DNA from: Vallitalea maricola
Lineage (GTDB): Bacteria > Bacillota > Clostridia > Lachnospirales > Vallitaleaceae
Direction: 5' to 3'
Assembly (NCBI RefSeq): GCF_036985595.1
Contig: NZ_BTPU01000007.1
Location: 1 to 64,000 of the forward strand
DNA length: 64,000 nt
The notes under the pieces are model-generated. The model made no database searches. It was not told the DNA's origin and worked only from the letters and a program-made list of their open reading frames with translations. Shown here one piece after another: positions 54,698 through 62,942 of this stretch (position 1 is the first letter of the stretch; every line of letters begins with the position of its first letter). A program made the translations under genes and the position numbers.

Positions 54698-55554
54698 TGA
54701 TGAAAAAAAATACTAAATCAATAAAACTAAAAAAATATATTAAAGGAGTTTTGTTTGCCTTATTTTTCATATTTTTTGTTGGTGGAATCATATTCCCATT
54801 TATATGGCAATTTTTAAATTCGTTTAAGAATCAGAAAGATCTATTCAGCATTCCTCCCACATTTTGGCCATCAGAATGGACATTGCAGAATTACATAGAT
54901 GTCTTTGAAAGACAACCTTTTTTGCTATATTTGAAAAACAGTACAGTTATTTCATTGGTAAGTACAGCACTGTCAGTGTCAATAGGATGCTTAGCAAGCT
55001 ATGCTGTTTCAAGAACTGATATAAAAGGGAAAAAGGTATTCATGTTAGTGCTGCTGAGCATAACTTTACTACCACCAATAACAATTATTAATCCTATATA
55101 TAAAATGATGAAGAATCTTAGATTGCTTAACACATATTGGGGATTGGCATTAGCTATCACAACCACACAATTGCCAATGGCAGTATGGTTCTTATCAACA
55201 TTTTTTAAATCAGTACCTAATACTTTAGAAGAAAGTGCAATGATTGATGGAGCATCTATTTTTAAATGTTTTTATAAAATTATCATGCCTCTTGTTGCAC
55301 CGGGATTATTTACTGTAAGCATACTTGTATTCATAACTGCATGGAATCAATATCTGTTTGCACAAGTATTGAATCCATTAAAGATTAGACGTACGGTTAC
55401 AGTAGGAATCACTCTTTATCAAACGGATTATACTGTTCCTTGGGGAACCATGTGTGCAGCTTCTATTGTAATAACAGTTCCACTGATAATTGTTGTTCTA
55501 TTACTCCAAAGAAAAATAATATCAGGTATACTTGATGGAGGAGTAAAAGAATGA
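54697..55554 (+). CDS. Sugar ABC transporter permease (MalG/UgpE-type)
   Basis: A 285-residue second permease, six hydrophobic segments, with the EAA loop ESAMIDGASIFKCFYKIIMP. The first ATG overlaps the stop of the partner permease, and a second ATG follows immediately; either may be used. Its own stop overlaps the start of the next gene (ATGA), so transport and the following cytoplasmic protein are translationally linked. Confidence 0.93.
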   Translation: MMKKNTKSIKLKKYIKGVLFALFFIFFVGGIIFPFIWQFLNSFKNQKDLFSIPPTFWPSEWTLQNYIDVFERQPFLLYLKNSTVISLVSTALSVSIGCLASYAVSRTDIKGKKVFMLVLLSITLLPPITIINPIYKMMKNLRLLNTYWGLALAITTTQLPMAVWFLSTFFKSVPNTLEESAMIDGASIFKCFYKIIMPLVAPGLFTVSILVFITAWNQYLFAQVLNPLKIRRTVTVGITLYQTDYTVPWGTMCAASIVITVPLIIVVLLLQRKIISGILDGGVKE

Positions 55555-58067
55555 TGATTTATAAACAAAATTATGTTGCAGGAGCCTATAAGAGGAAATT
55601 AACAAAAGGCTATTTTCAATATTTAAGGTACAATTATGGTTCTGTCAAAATAGATAAGGCAAAAGGTAATGAAGTAATAATTGATTATGCTTTGGATATG
55701 GCATATAGTAAAAACAAAGTGGATGAATACCGTTACCAACATTATTATAATAAGCTGAAAGATTATTTTATGGATTTTACTCTTTTGGAAGATTATACAG
55801 ATGAAGAGATATATGGTGATATACATAATATTAGACAAGAAATATTTGATAAAGATATGAAAGATATTTATGGTAGCTATAGTCTTAATGAAGAGTATAT
55901 TTCAACTAATAAATTAGTAAATTTGAATTTTGATGATGCCATTATGAATTTAATTTATAGCGGTATACCCAACAAAATAAGATACAATACTAGTGTAATC
56001 AATCAGTTGGAACTGTTGAAAACTAAGATGATTATTGCAGAAGAACTTATATTTTTAGCAGGTAACAATAGACAATTATTAAGTCTTTTGCAGTTAATCG
56101 TCAACAATGAGTTATTAGAGTTTAGAGATAAAAAAATAGTTATCTATGTTAAAAAAAGTAGTATTCATGATGAAGCAACCATTGATGATTATAATCATAT
56201 TATGGGTAATCAATCTATGATAGGATCTAATGACTCAATTAAAAAGAATACACAAATAAAAATATATGACAATACTTCTGTAGGAATGGATTTCAGTAAA
56301 CTGGAGAAAGAAGATGCCATATTATTTGGTAAAGCCTCCAGCAATAAAACACTTGTTATAGGTCTAGGTGAGAAACATATATTTTCATTGAAAAATGTTT
56401 CTTTTGATTACTTTATATTGTCTACTGTTCAAAATGTAGTAGTTTCAAGATATACTAACATTTATAGAAACGGTAGCAGTAATATTCCATATATAATAGG
56501 TTATGTCATAAAAGAGTTTGATTGTGATTATGACTTTACCGGTAATGAAAGAATAACTATGAGCTTATTTCATTTTAATTATTTACTTAATGAATATGGC
56601 ATAAATAGATGTAGAGAGTTATTTAAGTGGGGTGAGGATATTAATAACTTGCTGCCCATTAAATATATGAATTTTTATTCAACAAGTATGAAGAGGGATG
56701 ATTTTCCTGAGTTTCTAATAGATAAACAGCAAAGTGAAGTAGATTATAAAGTTGCAGAAAGAGAAATCTTATATGAATTTATCAATAATCATTTTAACGG
56801 CAAATATATCTCATGTTATTATAATGCAGATAGTATAGAAAAGACAACAGATGATGTTTACAATCATGAACACAATAAAAATGTACTTGTAACAGGATTG
56901 TTATTTGATGATAACGTTTCATTAAAACCTGTAGAAGCAGAAAAATTAAATAAAAGTTTGATTTCACCTAGGGAGTATTTTAAGAATGATATAGAAGTAG
57001 ATATAAGATATTGTTGTAATTTTTTATATTTTGCCACTGATAACATTGTTGAAGCTTATAATTTTACAAGAAAAGAACTTCCAAATGAAAAGATTAATGT
57101 AGGTAAGATTTTCCTTGGATACAAGTATGTAAATGAAGATACTAACAGAGAAGAATTTTTTCCATTATATAATAAAGCATTTATAGGTTGTACCAAGTCC
57201 GGCCAAGTAATTTTCGGTAGAAGAAATTTACAAGGTGGTAAGATAATAATCAACAATGAAGAAATTACATGGGATAGAGATAATGTAAATAGTGACAATG
57301 GAAATGTCAATATAATTACACCATATATTGATAACCAGAATTTTAGCCAGAATAACGAAGATTATAGAAATTTTTCCTATTTATATGGTAAAAAGAGGTT
57401 AAATATTGTTATAATAAATAATAAAATAGTTTGTGTAAGATATGGAGAAGTATCTATACCTAGTATAGGAGTTGTTCTGTCAGTTGCGGGTGATTATATA
57501 AAAAGGTTAGTTGATGCACTTGGATTGACTGGTATTAATGATGATTATTATAAAATTACTAAACCTTATAAATTGAATGTATATCTTGAAAAGCCTGAGG
57601 ATATGACCCAAGGGCAATGGGATGATATTAGTTGGGTTTATGGTGGAGCTACACTGCTAGTTGAAAATGGTAAGAATTTGGTTTCTAATAAAGAAGCGCA
57701 AACTGAATCATTCAAAAGGGAAGGATGGTTTCATCCTCTTTCAATGCAGACCCAAGAGACTCAAGTACAAGATTGGGTTAGAGGTCCTAGAACAGTTGTG
57801 GGTCTAACTAGAACTAATAAATTTTTTGTGTTTGTTTTTTCTGGAAGAACAAAAGAAAGTTGTGGAGCTAATTTTAATGAAATAATCAGTATTCTAGAAA
57901 AAGAAGTAGGAGCAGTTGATTGGGTAATGAATCTAGACGGAGGAGCTTCTAGCTGTCTAAGTATGATTTATAAGAATCAACTACTTGAACTAAGTTATCC
58001 ATGTACATCAGATCTTTCGTCAGCAGGAATGATCAGACCAATAAATTCTATGTTAATCATGAAATAG
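55551..58067 (+). CDS. Large cytoplasmic protein with C-terminal phosphodiester glycosidase (NAGPA) domain
   Basis: An 838-residue protein with no signal peptide or membrane segment. Roughly the last 280 residues look like the phosphodiester glycosidase (NAGPA) domain: VYGGATLLVENGK, RGPRTVVGLTRTNKFFVFVFSGR, then MNLDGGASS with Asp796 and a final RPINSML. The family hydrolyses sugar phosphodiesters such as GlcNAc-1-P-glycan and is usually exported. The first 550 residues are unrecognised, with an Asp/Glu/Lys-rich region and FGRRNLQGG. Coupled to the permeases (ATGA), it probably acts on the imported compound inside the cell. Function is inference from this domain and context. Confidence 0.72.
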   Translation: MMIYKQNYVAGAYKRKLTKGYFQYLRYNYGSVKIDKAKGNEVIIDYALDMAYSKNKVDEYRYQHYYNKLKDYFMDFTLLEDYTDEEIYGDIHNIRQEIFDKDMKDIYGSYSLNEEYISTNKLVNLNFDDAIMNLIYSGIPNKIRYNTSVINQLELLKTKMIIAEELIFLAGNNRQLLSLLQLIVNNELLEFRDKKIVIYVKKSSIHDEATIDDYNHIMGNQSMIGSNDSIKKNTQIKIYDNTSVGMDFSKLEKEDAILFGKASSNKTLVIGLGEKHIFSLKNVSFDYFILSTVQNVVVSRYTNIYRNGSSNIPYIIGYVIKEFDCDYDFTGNERITMSLFHFNYLLNEYGINRCRELFKWGEDINNLLPIKYMNFYSTSMKRDDFPEFLIDKQQSEVDYKVAEREILYEFINNHFNGKYISCYYNADSIEKTTDDVYNHEHNKNVLVTGLLFDDNVSLKPVEAEKLNKSLISPREYFKNDIEVDIRYCCNFLYFATDNIVEAYNFTRKELPNEKINVGKIFLGYKYVNEDTNREEFFPLYNKAFIGCTKSGQVIFGRRNLQGGKIIINNEEITWDRDNVNSDNGNVNIITPYIDNQNFSQNNEDYRNFSYLYGKKRLNIVIINNKIVCVRYGEVSIPSIGVVLSVAGDYIKRLVDALGLTGINDDYYKITKPYKLNVYLEKPEDMTQGQWDDISWVYGGATLLVENGKNLVSNKEAQTESFKREGWFHPLSMQTQETQVQDWVRGPRTVVGLTRTNKFFVFVFSGRTKESCGANFNEIISILEKEVGAVDWVMNLDGGASSCLSMIYKNQLLELSYPCTSDLSSAGMIRPINSMLIMK

Positions 58068-58099
58068 AATAATTTTTTCCAATAGAAAGAAGGGAAGAA

Positions 58100-59137
58100 A
58101 TGGGAAAAAACAATTTAACCATTAAGGATATAGCTAAGAGGACGGGTTTTTCTGTTAGAACTGTATCAAGAGTTATCAACAACGGACAATACGTAAAAGA
58201 GGAAACAAGAAAAATTATTAATGATGTCATCAAAGAAACTGGTTTTGAAACAAATATATATGCAAAGAGTCTTAGAAAGAAGACAGCAAAGAATATTATA
58301 CTTGTTATTGAGAAACAACAAGACCTATATCCAGGACAATGGTATTCAAATATGTTCCAGAACATTATTAATCAAGCTTCTGCTTATGAATATAATGTTT
58401 TCATGTTTCAATTCAATATGGATGATGAAGAAGAAAATAAAAAGAATATACATCTTCTAAAATCAGGTTTTGTTGATGGTGCTATAATCCTTAATATTCA
58501 AAAAGATGATAATAAGATAAGATTATTTCAGGAATTAGGTATTCCCTATGTAACTATAGGAAAGAATTATAACTATCCTGAAAATCCATTTGTTGAAATT
58601 GATAACTATAAAGCATCATATCTTGTTACAGAATATCTTATTAGAAGTGGTTGTAAATCCATCCTTTTTTTCCTTGGTAGTAATAGGTATATTTCTAATG
58701 AGGAAAGAAGAGGAGGATTCTATACAGCTGTTCTGGATAATAAATTACAAAAGCAGGATTTTATTATATATGAAGGAATCAAGTCATATAAAGAAGCATA
58801 TACAGCTTGTAATCAAATAATTGAAGAGGGTCAATTGCCAGATGCAATATTTGTGTCTGGAGATGAAAAAGCTTTTGGTGTACTAAAATCTCTTAACGAA
58901 AAGGGGATATCCATTCCAGAAGATATACAGGTTGTTGGATTTGATAACATACCCATTTCAGAATACACTGTTCCATCTTTGACAACAGTTGAACAGAATG
59001 CCAAGGATATTTCCTATAAGGCAATAGAGATATTGATAGGTATGATAAATGAAGAAGATAATTATAATGGTGAAACAAAAATTATATTTGACCCCAAAAT
59101 AATATATCGCCATACTACTAGAAAAATTGAGGAATAA
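58100..59137 (+). CDS. LacI-family transcriptional repressor
   Basis: A 345-residue repressor. The N-terminal helix-turn-helix (about 5-50, TIKDIAKRTGFSVRTVSRVIN) and hinge are followed by a periplasmic-binding-protein-like effector domain (about 65-335, with VNIPYVTIGKN-like and GDEKAFGVLKSLNEKGISIPEDIQVVGFDN segments). It is the fifth gene of the operon and is very likely the protein that binds the three TGCCA-N4-TGGCA sites at the operon head, giving autoregulation. The effector is probably the imported sugar or its product. Confidence 0.93.
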   Translation: MGKNNLTIKDIAKRTGFSVRTVSRVINNGQYVKEETRKIINDVIKETGFETNIYAKSLRKKTAKNIILVIEKQQDLYPGQWYSNMFQNIINQASAYEYNVFMFQFNMDDEEENKKNIHLLKSGFVDGAIILNIQKDDNKIRLFQELGIPYVTIGKNYNYPENPFVEIDNYKASYLVTEYLIRSGCKSILFFLGSNRYISNEERRGGFYTAVLDNKLQKQDFIIYEGIKSYKEAYTACNQIIEEGQLPDAIFVSGDEKAFGVLKSLNEKGISIPEDIQVVGFDNIPISEYTVPSLTTVEQNAKDISYKAIEILIGMINEEDNYNGETKIIFDPKIIYRHTTRKIEE

Positions 59138-59180
59138 CCTCATATAGCATACATTTTTACAGGAAAGGAATTAATGAAAT

Positions 59181-60389
59181 ATGAATTTTGCTATGGTAAT
59201 CAATGTTTACATTGATACTGATAAAAATAAGATAAATGTATTCGATCATCCAACAGATCTAGAGAGTTTTGAAGACGATAACACATTGGTAAATACAATA
59301 AGAAGTGTTAATGAATTGAAAGTAGATGATGAAGATAATCTTAAAATATATATATTTGCAATAGGAACTAATGAAGATACAACGAAAGATAGTATCATTA
59401 GAGATAAAGTAGCAGGAGTCATGAATACTTGTAGATTCCCTAATTCAATATATACTAATACAGATATCAATAATTATAGAAAAAATACTAAAAATGAATT
59501 TTTCTCTGTTAAAGGATATCCTGAAATAAGGACATTAGGATTCATGATTCCTTATTTGTTGGATGAAGATATAATTATTCAGATTGATGATGATGAATTA
59601 TTGAGAAAAGATTATATGGTTTATATAAAAGAAGTATTGAATAATAATGAGGACAAGTATATCTTTACTGCACCTTATGAAAAAAATGGCACCATAAGAA
59701 TAAAAACAGAAGATAAATTAAGAAGCTGGAAAAAATTTTCCTCTATGGATAATGATATTATAAGACTTACCAAAGATGATAATATAAAAGAAACTTTATT
59801 TGGTTTCGGTGGAAACATGATAATCAGAAAAGAGTTCGCAGGAAAAATGTTTTATCCAGAGGATGTCCCAAGAGGTGAAGATTTCTCATTATTATTAGCT
59901 AGCAGATTGATATATGCTAATGGTAATGAAAAAGCTGATATACATAAGGAAGATGAAATGTTCAAAGCATATTTTCTAACAGACGAGGCAGTAACAATAA
60001 TTCATGAACCTCCAGTAGAAGCAAAAGCAGATTTCTTATTCTACCTAGAGAAGAATTTGAAGAGATTTATCATGGAATGGAATATGTTCACTAATCAAAA
60101 AGCCATCAATAGGGAACAGTTAAAGGACTTATCAGATTATATGAGTGAAATGATTGGATATGATGACATGGCTGAAAAGGTTAATGAAATTATAAACGAA
60201 GTAAATGCTCTCAATGAATTTAACTTGGAAGACGTAGAAAAACTACGAAACAGATTATTAGACTATATCAATCACTACAAGGAATTTGACAGATTTACAT
60301 TGTTTAAAGCTAGGCAGCATTATTATATAAATTCTATAAATCAATTGAAAAAGAATAAAGAGTTCGTCAACAAATTATTAAATAATTGA
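59181..60389 (+). CDS. Glycosyltransferase-like protein (GT-A fold), unknown
   Basis: A 402-residue soluble protein. An N-terminal domain shows a GT-A-like pattern: strand FAMVINVYID, then IIQIDDDELL with a candidate metal-binding Asp-Asp-Asp at about 135-137, and FGGNMIIRKEF and PRGEDFSLLL with an acidic catalytic candidate. The C-terminal 130 residues are helical. I take it as a nucleotide-sugar or phosphosugar transferase, but this is a fold-level reading. It ends the operon with LacI, 43 bases after it, and suggests the system may rebuild or phosphorylate glycans as well as cleave them. Confidence 0.6.
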   Translation: MNFAMVINVYIDTDKNKINVFDHPTDLESFEDDNTLVNTIRSVNELKVDDEDNLKIYIFAIGTNEDTTKDSIIRDKVAGVMNTCRFPNSIYTNTDINNYRKNTKNEFFSVKGYPEIRTLGFMIPYLLDEDIIIQIDDDELLRKDYMVYIKEVLNNNEDKYIFTAPYEKNGTIRIKTEDKLRSWKKFSSMDNDIIRLTKDDNIKETLFGFGGNMIIRKEFAGKMFYPEDVPRGEDFSLLLASRLIYANGNEKADIHKEDEMFKAYFLTDEAVTIIHEPPVEAKADFLFYLEKNLKRFIMEWNMFTNQKAINREQLKDLSDYMSEMIGYDDMAEKVNEIINEVNALNEFNLEDVEKLRNRLLDYINHYKEFDRFTLFKARQHYYINSINQLKKNKEFVNKLLNN

Positions 60390-60402
60390 TTGTAATAAAA
60401 CA

Positions 60403-60440
60403 GGCTTTTTTCAATAAGGAAAGAGCCTTTATTATTTTAG
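60403..60440 (+). terminator. Intrinsic terminator at the end of the sugar operon
   Basis: GGCTTTTTTC and GGAAAGAGCC form a stem with two G-U pairs, followed by TTTATTATTTT. It closes the operon that starts at 52.2 kb. Confidence 0.75.
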
Positions 60441-60461
60441 TGTTTTTTTCCTTGTCCTGTG

Positions 60462-60490
60462 TTGACTAGATATTTATAGTAAGGTATAAT
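60462..60490 (+). promoter_or_regulatory. Sigma-A promoter of yicC
   Basis: TTGACT (60462-60467) and a perfect TATAAT (60485-60490) with a 17-base spacer, about 78 bases before the ATG. Confidence 0.8.
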
Positions 60491-60567
60491 ACCATAAGGA
60501 TAATACCAATGAATATGAATTAAAATTTGGTAAATTTTGACTCATATCATAGAAATGAGTGATTAAA

Positions 60568-61443
60568 ATGGTAAAAAGTATGACAGGCTTTGGTAGAGGA
60601 GAATATGTATCTAATGATAGAAAAATGACAGTTGAAATCAAATCTGTTAATCATAGATATTGTGATATTAATGTTAGAATGCCAAAGAAAATAAGCTTTC
60701 TAGAAAATAATATTAGAAACTTTGTCAAGAAAAAGGTATCTAGAGGAAAGGTCGATATATTCATTTCTTATGAAGATAATTCTGAAGGGAATGAATGTAT
60801 AAAGCTTAATGAAGATTTGATAGGACAATACCTAAAGTACTTTGATATCATCAGTGAGAAATTTGAACTTGATAACGATATAAAAGTATCTAATATCACT
60901 AGATATCCTGAAGTCATAACTATAGAAGAACAGGATGTTGATGAAGAGCTATTATGGAATCTAATGGAGAAGGCATTGACAATAGCTATAGAAAAGCTTA
61001 TTTCTACTAGAACAACAGAAGGCGAATTATTGAAAAAAGATATAATACAGAAGCTTGACACTATCAATAATTTAGTTTCCAATATCAAAACTAGAGCACC
61101 ATATGTTATTGAAGAGTACAAAGTTAAATTGGAAAATAGAATAAATGATTTATTGAATAGTACTATTGATGAAGCAAGGCTTGCTGTAGAAGTTGCTATA
61201 TTTGCTGATAAATGTTGTGTGGATGAAGAAATTGTTAGACTAGAGAGCCATATTGAACATATGAGACGTACTTTAGATAAAGATATTCCTATTGGTAGGA
61301 AACTTGATTTCCTTTTACAAGAAATGAATAGGGAATCAAATACGATTTTATCAAAATCAAATGATATTGAAGTTTCTACTAATGGATTAGAACTTAAAAC
61401 AGAAATAGAAAAAATCCGTGAACAAATCCAAAATATTGAATAA
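60568..61443 (+). CDS. yicC: YicC-family endoribonuclease
   Basis: A 291-residue YicC/YloC protein, a family of small-RNA-degrading endoribonucleases. The N-terminus MVKSMTGFGRGE and the C-terminal EVSTNGLELKTEIEKIREQIQNIE, with the helical E-rich middle, are typical. The ATG at 60568 gives MVKSMTG; only a weak GAGTGA precedes it. In Bacillus the order is yloC-remA-gmk-rpoZ, as here. Confidence 0.9.
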   Translation: MVKSMTGFGRGEYVSNDRKMTVEIKSVNHRYCDINVRMPKKISFLENNIRNFVKKKVSRGKVDIFISYEDNSEGNECIKLNEDLIGQYLKYFDIISEKFELDNDIKVSNITRYPEVITIEEQDVDEELLWNLMEKALTIAIEKLISTRTTEGELLKKDIIQKLDTINNLVSNIKTRAPYVIEEYKVKLENRINDLLNSTIDEARLAVEVAIFADKCCVDEEIVRLESHIEHMRRTLDKDIPIGRKLDFLLQEMNRESNTILSKSNDIEVSTNGLELKTEIEKIREQIQNIE

Positions 61444-61524
61444 GTATTCTATGTTATGTTGAATTAAATTACCTAATCATATAAAATATTTAATTCAGTA
61501 TATATAGTAAGGGAGATTAAAATA

Positions 61525-61803
61525 ATGATTCAAATGGTTAATATTGGTTTTGGAAATATTATATCTGCTAATAGAATTATTGCAATTATCAGTCCGGAAT
61601 CAGCACCCATAAAAAGAGTTATCCAAAATGGCAGGGATGATGGGAAATTAATAGATGCAACATATGGCAGAAAAACCAGAGCTGTTATTATAATGGATAG
61701 TGGTCATGTTATATTATCTGCTATTCTACCAGAGACAGTAGGACAAAGACTTATAAAAGATAATTCGGATTTAATTGAAGAGGATAAAAAAAATATGCTA
61801 TAG
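61525..61803 (+). CDS. remA: RemA-family extracellular matrix regulator (DUF370)
   Basis: A 92-residue DNA-binding protein of the RemA/YlzA family, which in Bacillus activates matrix and osmoprotection genes. NIGFGNIISANRIIAIISPESAPIKR, DATYGRKTRAVIIMDSGHVILSA and PETVGQRL cover the whole family signature. AAGGGAG precedes the ATG. Sits between yicC and gmk, its conserved Firmicute position. Confidence 0.95.
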   Translation: MIQMVNIGFGNIISANRIIAIISPESAPIKRVIQNGRDDGKLIDATYGRKTRAVIIMDSGHVILSAILPETVGQRLIKDNSDLIEEDKKNML

Positions 61804-61853
61804 CATATATAGAACCAAAATAAATTACAAAAAACATAATTAAAGGTGATTAG

Positions 61854-62486
61854 ATGAATAAAAAGGGTATACTCATAATTATATCAGGTTTTTCAGGCGC
61901 TGGAAAAGGTTCTGTAGTTAAAGAACTTTTATCAAAAGGAGATTATATTCTTTCAATATCTTCTACAACTAGAGCACCACGAGAATATGAGGAACATGGA
62001 AGAGAGTATTTTTTTGATACTAGAGATGACTTTGAAAGCATGATAGATAATAATGAACTTATAGAGTGGGCATCCTATTGCGATAACTATTATGGTACAC
62101 CTAGAAAATTTGTAGAAAATAATCTTGAGCAAGGTAAAAATGTGATTCTTGAGATTGAGATGCAGGGAGCTCTTGATGTCAAAGCGCAATATGACGATGC
62201 AGTATTAATATTCATAACAGCACCAAGTGCAGCTGAATTAAAAGCAAGACTAGAAAAAAGAGGAACAGAAAGTTCTGATATCATTAACAAAAGGCTTAAG
62301 AGATCATATGAAGAAGTAGAAGTTATCAATAAATATGATTATATAGTTGTTAACGATGATTTGCAAAAATGTGCAAAAGACATTAATTCAATTATTAATG
62401 CAGAGCATAAAAGAGCTTATAGAAGTGGTGAACTAAAAGATAGATTAAAAGATGAATTTGCAGAGCTTTTGAAAGGAGAGATATAG
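61854..62486 (+). CDS. gmk: Guanylate kinase
   Basis: Phosphorylates GMP to GDP. The 210 residues have the P-loop SGFSGAGKGSV near the N-terminus, the GMP-binding STTRAPREYEEHGREYFF segment and the LIEWASYCDNYYGTP region, then ILEIEMQGALDV. It ends one base before the rpoZ ATG, so the two are co-translated. Confidence 0.96.
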   Translation: MNKKGILIIISGFSGAGKGSVVKELLSKGDYILSISSTTRAPREYEEHGREYFFDTRDDFESMIDNNELIEWASYCDNYYGTPRKFVENNLEQGKNVILEIEMQGALDVKAQYDDAVLIFITAPSAAELKARLEKRGTESSDIINKRLKRSYEEVEVINKYDYIVVNDDLQKCAKDINSIINAEHKRAYRSGELKDRLKDEFAELLKGEI

Positions 62487-62732
62487 ATGTTACATCCATC
62501 TTACACAGATTTAATGACAACAATCAATGACAGAATGAGTAGTGATGAAGAAAAACTAAAAAGCAGATACTCAATCGTTATTGCTTCAGCAAAGAGAGCT
62601 AGAGAGATTATTGGAGGGGACGAAGTATTATCAAGTAATAATTATACTAAACCCTTATCAAATGCAGTAAATGAACTATATGAAGGCAAAATTGATATAG
62701 TATCACATGATATAGTTGAGGATGACCAATAA
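62487..62732 (+). CDS. rpoZ: RNA polymerase omega subunit
   Basis: An 81-residue omega subunit that helps assemble RNA polymerase. LHPSYTDLMTTINDRM and RYSIVIASAKRAREI are the core family segments. The ATG abuts the gmk stop with AAAGGAG before it. A perfect terminator follows; coaBC, which lies between rpoZ and priA in Bacillus, is missing here. Confidence 0.94.
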   Translation: MLHPSYTDLMTTINDRMSSDEEKLKSRYSIVIASAKRAREIIGGDEVLSSNNYTKPLSNAVNELYEGKIDIVSHDIVEDDQ

Positions 62733-62734
62733 AT

Positions 62735-62756
62735 AAGGGGGATACCCCCTTTTTTT
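62735..62756 (+). terminator. Intrinsic terminator after rpoZ
   Basis: AAGGGGG pairs with CCCCCTT over a 3-base loop, followed by a T-run: a textbook terminator. Confidence 0.95.
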
Positions 62757-62815
62757 ATGCACTTATAAAGATTTTTTATTCTATATAAAAGTTCTCTTTT
62801 AAGAAAGCTATTACA

Positions 62816-62844
62816 TTGTTATATGGTTATTCATATGTTATAAT
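62816..62844 (+). promoter_or_regulatory. Sigma-A promoter of priA
   Basis: TTGTTA (62816-62821) and a perfect TATAAT (62839-62844) with a 17-base spacer and an extended TGT before the -10, about 100 bases before the ATG. Confidence 0.65.
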
Positions 62845-62942
62845 AAGAAAATAATGGTATGTGATTGTTTGATATATAAACCTAATTAAATAATTGCTGT
62901 AGAGCAAGTAATTCTATTGGTTTTACATAAAAGGAAGATTAT

